From the NCBI GenBank assembly GCA_002344825.1, contig DDUN01000044.1:9178-29652 (forward strand): a stretch of DNA of 20,475 nt, written 5' to 3'. Shown piece after piece: positions 16,560 through 20,475 of this stretch. Numbering within the stretch: position 1 is the stretch's first letter; each line of letters starts with the position of its first letter. Made by a program: the position numbers and the translations under genes. The stretch is from Candidatus Multiplicimicrobium inquinatum (GTDB lineage: Bacteria > Omnitrophota > Omnitrophia > Omnitrophales > Aquincolibacteriaceae). A model generated the notes under the pieces. The model saw nothing but the letters and a program-made list of their open reading frames with translations. It ran no database searches and was not told where the DNA came from.

Positions 16560-16568
16560 TGGTATCAT
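16560..16568 (+). promoter_or_regulatory. Extended -10 promoter (TGG-TATCAT) for the SUMF1-like/repeat-protein operon
   Basis: TGGTATCAT, matching the -10 at five of six bases and carrying the TGN extension. Transcription near 16575 would give a leader of about 75 bases before the TTG at 16649. An overlapping TATAGT at 16571-16576 is a weaker alternative. Neither has a clear -35. Confidence 0.4.
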
Positions 16569-16610
16569 AATATAGTGAAAAAAGTAGCTCGATTATATTG
16601 GGGGATTTTT

Positions 16611-16655
16611 TTGCCTAAAAGTTCCAAAAAATATGGAAAAGAGCAAACTTGTTGA
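16611..16655 (+). CDS. Possible 14-residue leader peptide coupled to the SUMF1-like gene
   Basis: TTG 16611 follows GGGGGA (16600-16605) with a 5-base spacer, the strongest Shine-Dalgarno in this region. It opens a 14-codon frame, MPKSSKKYGKEQTC, whose TGA stop (16653-16655) overlaps the TTG TTG start region of the next gene (TTGA at 16652-16655). The arrangement would allow translational coupling or a regulatory upstream ORF. The peptide is lysine-rich and matches nothing I know. The non-AUG start and short length make it tentative. Confidence 0.25.
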   Translation: MPKSSKKYGKEQTC

Positions 16656-18394
16656 AAAATAAGTGTGCGGGTCAAAAACTTAAATTTTGGATGATGGAAG
16701 ACTTGTCAGATGCTTGGACGGGTTGGTTGCACCAGTGTGTAAAGCAAGCGATAAACGGAAGTGCCGGTCTTTTTATTTTAATTTTTATTTTTGCGGGAGC
16801 TATTTTCGCCAATGATGTGCAGATTACAAACGCAGAAATCAAAGATCAAAATACCAGCGGAAAAACTGCGGAAGTTGAATTTGATTTATCTTGGCAGAAT
16901 GCTTGGAGTGATTCGGTGAATCATGATGCTGTTTGGATTTTTTTTAAATATTCGAGCGATGGCGGAACTACCTGGAATCATGCCACCATGAAGAATTCCG
17001 GAACGAATCCGAGCGGTTTCAGTTATGGTTCTCGCGCTTCCGGCAATTTTACGACTTTGGAAATGGTTGTCCCCGCGGATAAAAAGGGTGTTTTTATTAA
17101 GCCCGGACATTTGGGTTCAGGTTATGTTGATTTTGATAATCTCAATGTTGTTTGGGATTATGGCGCGGATGGTCCGAATGATCCCTACACTCCTTGGGTA
17201 ACGCCCAATGCGTCATTCCAGATTCGTGCGCATGCGATTGAAATGGTTTATATCCCGGAAGAAGGTTTTTATTTGGGTGACGGCAGCAATGGTTCGGTGG
17301 GGCAGTTTGAGTTTGGCGGATCCACATCCAGCTTACCGGGTGTAATTAGTAGCGAAGAGGAACTTTCATTTGGAACAGCGGCAACGCAATGGTATTACAA
17401 CACCGACAACGGCGCCGCGAATGACGTTGCATCCGGATCCGTGTTTCAAGTCAGTGAATCTTTCCCAAAAGGCTTTCAGGCGTTTTATTTGATGAAGTAT
17501 GAAATCACGGAAGGGCAGTATGTTGATTTTTTAAATTCACTTTTGCGTCCCCAGCAAAACCGCCGCGTTCATTCAGATACCAGTGGAGATACAATAACGT
17601 ACAACTATGTGATGGAGAACTATACTTCCTCTCAATATCGAAATACAATTCGTTTACCTTCCTCAGGGTCGGGTTATGGAACTAACCCAGCCCTTACTTT
17701 TTATACAGACCGTCCGGACCGAGCTACAGCTTTCTTGACTTGGATGGACTTAGCTGCCTATGCCGATTGGGCTGCGCTTCGTCCGATCACGGAGCTTGAG
17801 TTTGAAAAAGCGGCGCGCGGACCTCTTTACCCTGTAACCTCAGAGCTTGCTTGGGGGAATTCAAGCTCTGCGGCCTGTGCAACGATTGACGGTGTGGCGG
17901 AAGATGGAACGGAGTATTGTTATGATGGCGCGCATCGAGCGAACTACGACTCAACCACTTTGGCCGGATTAGATGGAGGACAGGGACCTGTCCGTGCCGG
18001 TTTTTTTGCGCAAGCTAGCTTTTCTACCCGCTATGAATCAGGCGCTGGGTATTATGGCAATATGGAATTAAGCGGCAATGTTTGGGAGCAGGTGGTGACG
18101 CTGGGGAATGCTGCAGGTCGGGGTTTTAGCGGGACGCATGGAGATGGCCGATTGACCGGTCTTGCCATCAGTGGCTATGAGGGTAACGCAACCAACAGTG
18201 ATTGGCCGGGCATTAATCAGGGAAATTACTCGTACGGTGCTTATGGTGCTGATGGTTCAGGTTGGAAGGGTGGCGGATGGGATGAAAACTCCGGAGCCTT
18301 GCAGGTATCAAATCGATATTACGCGGCATATGGGACACCTACAAGGCATTACTCTACCGGGGGACGCGTGGCGAGAACGGCGGATAATTCATGA
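16649..18394 (+). CDS. Exported SUMF1/FGE-fold protein, probably non-catalytic
   Basis: 581 residues. A long basic n-region precedes a hydrophobic core, 'GLFILIFIFAGAIFA' (about 40-54), ending in a likely signal-peptidase site before 'NDVQITNAE'. The first mature domain (about 55-190) has 'VEFDLSWQNAW', 'DAVWIFFKYSSDGGTTW' and 'VWDYGADG', a beta-rich module I know mainly as a companion of SUMF1 domains. The SUMF1/formylglycine-generating-enzyme fold (about 195-580) follows: 'EMVYIPEEGFYLGDGS', 'YEITEGQYVDFLN', 'RPITELEFEKAARG' and 'NMELSGNVWEQV'. The C-terminal active-site region, normally R-G-G-S-W ... C ... R with copper-binding cysteines, reads 'GWKGGGWDEN' with no cysteine, so sulfatase-activating activity is unlikely. 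It may be a C-type-lectin-like binding domain. The start is uncertain (TTG 16649/16652 or ATG 16691/16694). Its TGA overlaps the next gene's ATG. Confidence 0.82.
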   Translation: MLKNKCAGQKLKFWMMEDLSDAWTGWLHQCVKQAINGSAGLFILIFIFAGAIFANDVQITNAEIKDQNTSGKTAEVEFDLSWQNAWSDSVNHDAVWIFFKYSSDGGTTWNHATMKNSGTNPSGFSYGSRASGNFTTLEMVVPADKKGVFIKPGHLGSGYVDFDNLNVVWDYGADGPNDPYTPWVTPNASFQIRAHAIEMVYIPEEGFYLGDGSNGSVGQFEFGGSTSSLPGVISSEEELSFGTAATQWYYNTDNGAANDVASGSVFQVSESFPKGFQAFYLMKYEITEGQYVDFLNSLLRPQQNRRVHSDTSGDTITYNYVMENYTSSQYRNTIRLPSSGSGYGTNPALTFYTDRPDRATAFLTWMDLAAYADWAALRPITELEFEKAARGPLYPVTSELAWGNSSSAACATIDGVAEDGTEYCYDGAHRANYDSTTLAGLDGGQGPVRAGFFAQASFSTRYESGAGYYGNMELSGNVWEQVVTLGNAAGRGFSGTHGDGRLTGLAISGYEGNATNSDWPGINQGNYSYGAYGADGSGWKGGGWDENSGALQVSNRYYAAYGTPTRHYSTGGRVARTADNS

Positions 18395-20475
18395 AGACTT
18401 CATGGAGCTTTTTTAAAGCTCGTAAACTCAAGCAACGGGTTGCCGCCTTCTTGGTGATGACGATTGCTTTGTTCGGCGGGGCGCCTTCTTCGCCCGCCGC
18501 AATTTTTTTCGGCGGAAGTTATGACGGTTCATCTTCGACGACAGCATCTTTCATAACAACCCCTGCTTATATTTCGTTTACAACCTCTCCGAGCTCTGTT
18601 CCGGCCGGACAAGTATTTGGAGTTCAGCCGATTGTCACAATTTACGATGCCAACAACAATGTGCATACATCCAGCGGATGTACGATTTCACTTTCAATCA
18701 ACAATAACCCGAGCGGTGGAACATTGGGTGGAACCACCTCAATGAGTTCTTCCTCGGGCGTCGCGAATTTTTCAGCACAAGGGCTTTTTATTGATAAACC
18801 GGGAGAAATGTACACTTTGTTGGCTACTGCGCAAAGCTGCAGCTCTGCGCCTACATCAACGACGGCTACGTCCAATTCTTTCAGCGTGCTTCCTGCCGAT
18901 TACATTGTTAAATCAGAGCTTCTGTACGACGCCAGCGCGGAGGCTTATTTTATCAACAGCTGGCTTGAGCGAGGCGGTTCAATTGTTTCTGACTCGGGCT
19001 GGGGAACGTCAAAAATTTCAATTGCGATTGTGGACGCGGTTGGAACATCGGTTACCGCGCCTACCTATGTTGGCATGCTAAGCAGCAACAGTATTTTTAA
19101 ACATTCTTGGACCCCTCCGGATGAAACGGAAACTTATATTGCGGCGATAACGATTACTTATCCGTCTGCGACTTCAAAGACATACTCTGGAATCGTGGCT
19201 TATCAGGCTTCTGTAAGCAGCACCGGGGGCGGCGGAGATGGAAGTTTTACGGACGAAGATCGCACAAATTTGGAAGCGATTAAAGCGTCTACGGACACAC
19301 TTAATTGGACGGATATTGATGCGATTAAAACAGCGGTAGGTGTTGGAGAAGCGCAAACAGTTTATGAAAAAGTCGGAAGCATTTTGACTTCGGTCAACAA
19401 AGCGAATTGGGATGATTTAAAAGTGTTATCCGAATCCGGAATTAATTGGGCAAATATTCGCACCCAATCCACCGCACAAATCAATTGGGATGATTTACGC
19501 GTTATGTCCAGTTCGGGAATTCGTTGGGCTGAAATCGCGGGATTTAGTGTTGCGGGGATTAATTGGGATGATTTAACTGAATTGACGACTAACGGAGTGA
19601 ACTGGGCTGACATTGGGCGTTTATCCACGGAAGGAATTAATTGGACCGACTTAAATGTGCTGACAACCGTGGGAATTAATTGGAGTGATATTCAAGCGAT
19701 GAGTGATATCGGAATCAATTGGGCAGACATCAAGCAGCTTTCCGAAGCCGGAGTGAATTGGCTGCGCATCGGAAATATGACTGCCTATTCAATTAACTGG
19801 GCTGATATCGATCGGTTATCCAAGGCGGGAGTGAACTGGGAAGATATTCAGCAGCTCTCGGCAGCCGGTATTCAGTGGGACGCTATTGAAGTTTTATCTT
19901 CCGCCAACATTAACTGGGAAGACATTAACGCGATGAGTCGCGCCGGAGCCAATTGGGATGATTTTGCGAAAATGACTGGTGCGAACGTGAATTGGTCAGA
20001 GAACATTGATTGGGACAATCTCGCGTTGCTTTCCAATGCCGGCGTCAACTGGACCGATATTCAAGTAATGAGTGATGCCAACGTTAACTGGGATGGAATT
20101 GATGAGCTTTCTCGCTCCGGAATTAATTGGGGTGACATTGGAAGTTTATCTCAAGCACAAATCAATTGGGATGATTTACAGGTGATGAGTCTTGCGGGTG
20201 TGAATTGGGGTGGCATGACTGCGTTAACGGAAGCGGGAGTGAATTGGGATGACATCGGCGTATTGTCAGCGGCGGGAGTGAACTGGTCAGGAATTACCGC
20301 GTTGTCTGAAGGCGGAGTGAATTGGGAAGATATCCAGGTGATGAGTGAAGCGGGAGTGAATTGGGATGACATCGGAGCCCTGTCGGCGGCGGGAGTGAAT
20401 TGGTCCGGAATTACTGCATTGTCGGAAGGCGGAGTGAATTGGGATGATATTGAAGCGATGAGTGAAGCGGGAGTG
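18391..20475 (+). CDS. Large exported protein with Ig-like domain and 13-residue NWxDI repeats (3' partial)
   Basis: 695 codons are visible and the frame is still open at the right edge. The start ATG overlaps the stop of the SUMF1-like gene (ATGA, 18391-18394). A signal peptide (residues 1-37, core 'VAAFLVMTIALFGGAP') is followed by an invasin-like Ig-fold domain (about 58-165, 'VQPIVTIYDANNNVHTSSG', 'GVANFSAQGLFIDKPGEMYT'). A second beta-sandwich follows (about 167-275, beginning 'DYIVKSELLYDASAEAYF'), then a glycine-rich hinge (about 276-284) and a helical segment. From residue 337 there is an array of 13-residue units, G-[VI]-N-W-x-D-[IL]-x-x-[LM]-[ST]-x-A, with invariant tryptophan. The domain order resembles outer-surface adhesins or scaffold proteins. 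The repeat family is not one I recognise; total length is unknown. Codon-level similarity rises toward the edge, which suggests recent expansion. Confidence 0.9.
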   Translation, partial: MKTSWSFFKARKLKQRVAAFLVMTIALFGGAPSSPAAIFFGGSYDGSSSTTASFITTPAYISFTTSPSSVPAGQVFGVQPIVTIYDANNNVHTSSGCTISLSINNNPSGGTLGGTTSMSSSSGVANFSAQGLFIDKPGEMYTLLATAQSCSSAPTSTTATSNSFSVLPADYIVKSELLYDASAEAYFINSWLERGGSIVSDSGWGTSKISIAIVDAVGTSVTAPTYVGMLSSNSIFKHSWTPPDETETYIAAITITYPSATSKTYSGIVAYQASVSSTGGGGDGSFTDEDRTNLEAIKASTDTLNWTDIDAIKTAVGVGEAQTVYEKVGSILTSVNKANWDDLKVLSESGINWANIRTQSTAQINWDDLRVMSSSGIRWAEIAGFSVAGINWDDLTELTTNGVNWADIGRLSTEGINWTDLNVLTTVGINWSDIQAMSDIGINWADIKQLSEAGVNWLRIGNMTAYSINWADIDRLSKAGVNWEDIQQLSAAGIQWDAIEVLSSANINWEDINAMSRAGANWDDFAKMTGANVNWSENIDWDNLALLSNAGVNWTDIQVMSDANVNWDGIDELSRSGINWGDIGSLSQAQINWDDLQVMSLAGVNWGGMTALTEAGVNWDDIGVLSAAGVNWSGITALSEGGVNWEDIQVMSEAGVNWDDIGALSAAGVNWSGITALSEGGVNWDDIEAMSEAGV
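19297..19335 (+). repeat. Isolated degenerate copy of the 13-residue unit
   Basis: The residues TLNWTDIDAIKTA match the array consensus in register (L-N-W-T-D-I ... A). They stand alone, 21 residues before the array starts at 19399. It may be an ancestral or capping unit. Confidence 0.55.
19399..20475 (+). repeat. In-frame tandem array of 39-base units (13-residue NWxDI repeats)
   Basis: Twenty-seven full units of 39 bases, one truncated unit of 18 bases (19984-20001) and the first two codons of the next unit at the edge. Position 4 (W) is present in every unit; N at position 3 is changed only in units 4 (R), 13 (Q) and 17 (D). Hydrophobic residues occupy positions 2, 7 and 10 and S/T position 11. 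Position 13 or 1 is mostly A or G. The array has no spacers and is fully coding. Confidence 0.95.
20236..20469 (+). repeat. Tandem 117-base duplication inside the repeat array
   Basis: Units 23-25 (20236-20352) and units 26-28 (20353-20469) form two copies of a three-unit block. By eye they differ at 15 of 117 positions, five in each unit. Older units do not show this three-unit order, so it looks like a recent block duplication. Confidence 0.8.

Larger units (their letters stand above)
16333..16648. other. 316-base AT-rich intergenic region between divergent genes
   Basis: No gene longer than a short leader ORF and no tRNA is visible. It holds the leftward extended -10 near 16340, a rightward extended -10 near 16563, and a short ORF with its own Shine-Dalgarno just before the SUMF1-like gene. 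A TTGACT at about 16491 has no convincing -10 at 16-18 bases. I see no stable long hairpin. A small RNA or operator could be hidden here, but nothing in the sequence shows one. Confidence 0.5.

Noticed and set aside
16649..18394. Active formylglycine-generating enzyme working on sulfatases
   Set aside because: The C-terminal copper/cysteine active-site motif is missing, the protein is paired with a repeat protein, and no sulfatase gene is in the window.
19362..20372. Minus-strand open frames across the repeat array (rich in S-S-Q-F-T-P)
   Set aside because: They are antisense shadows of the periodic repeat; they have no start context and the plus-strand frame is continuous from a coupled ATG.
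19399..20475. Regular 39-base direct repeats that could suggest a CRISPR array
   Set aside because: There are no unique spacers; units abut directly, stay in one reading frame with the signal peptide and Ig-like domains, and diverge mainly by codon-compatible changes.

Overview
This looks like chromosomal DNA of a Gram-negative bacterium: it has an outer-membrane secretin, several Sec signal peptides and a surface-glycan gene set. There is no phage, insertion sequence, CRISPR array, tRNA or rRNA that I can see. The mix (GspC/secretin pair, TMTC-like membrane protein with TPRs, FkbM methyltransferase, sulfotransferases, long repetitive exported protein) would fit an uncultured lineage such as Omnitrophota or a relative. 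That placement is a guess from gene style, not a measurement.

Layout. (1) 1-3128, rightward: the end of a type II secretion/type IV pilus-like module, with a GspC/PilP-like inner-membrane protein, a secretin, and an exported coiled-coil/TPR protein, all overlapping and translationally coupled. (2) 3118-7521, leftward operon: TMTC-like multi-spanning protein with TPRs, then an FAD-dependent amine-oxidase-type enzyme, then a membrane-anchored GT2 glycosyltransferase. (3) 7621-11328, rightward: GT2 glycosyltransferase, a protein resembling GH130-type beta-propellers, and a sulfotransferase fused to a C-terminal beta-rich domain. (4) 11371-12267, leftward: FkbM methyltransferase. (5) 12438-14459, rightward: a second sulfotransferase-like P-loop protein and a GT9-like (heptosyltransferase fold) protein. 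(6) 14467-16332, leftward: an MsbA-type ABC exporter. (7) 16649-20475, rightward and running off the edge: an exported SUMF1/FGE-fold protein coupled to a large exported protein with Ig-like domains and a long array of 13-residue repeats.

Taken together, regions 2-6 look like a locus for building, decorating (methylation, sulfation) and exporting a surface glycan. The flanks carry an outer-membrane pore module and a putative surface adhesin or scaffold pair. The linkage is inferred from proximity.

The most unusual element is the array of G-[VI]-N-W-x-D-[IL]-x-x-[LM]-[ST]-x-A units (39 bp period, about 27 full copies before the window ends) in the last gene; I do not recognise it as a named repeat family. 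A second pattern is regulatory. Most upstream regions carry an extended -10 (TGN-TANAAT type) with no good -35. In two cases (leftward genes starting at 7521 and 16332) the -10 ends only 5-7 bases before an ATG that has no Shine-Dalgarno sequence, which suggests leaderless mRNAs. Genes inside operons do have Shine-Dalgarno sequences.
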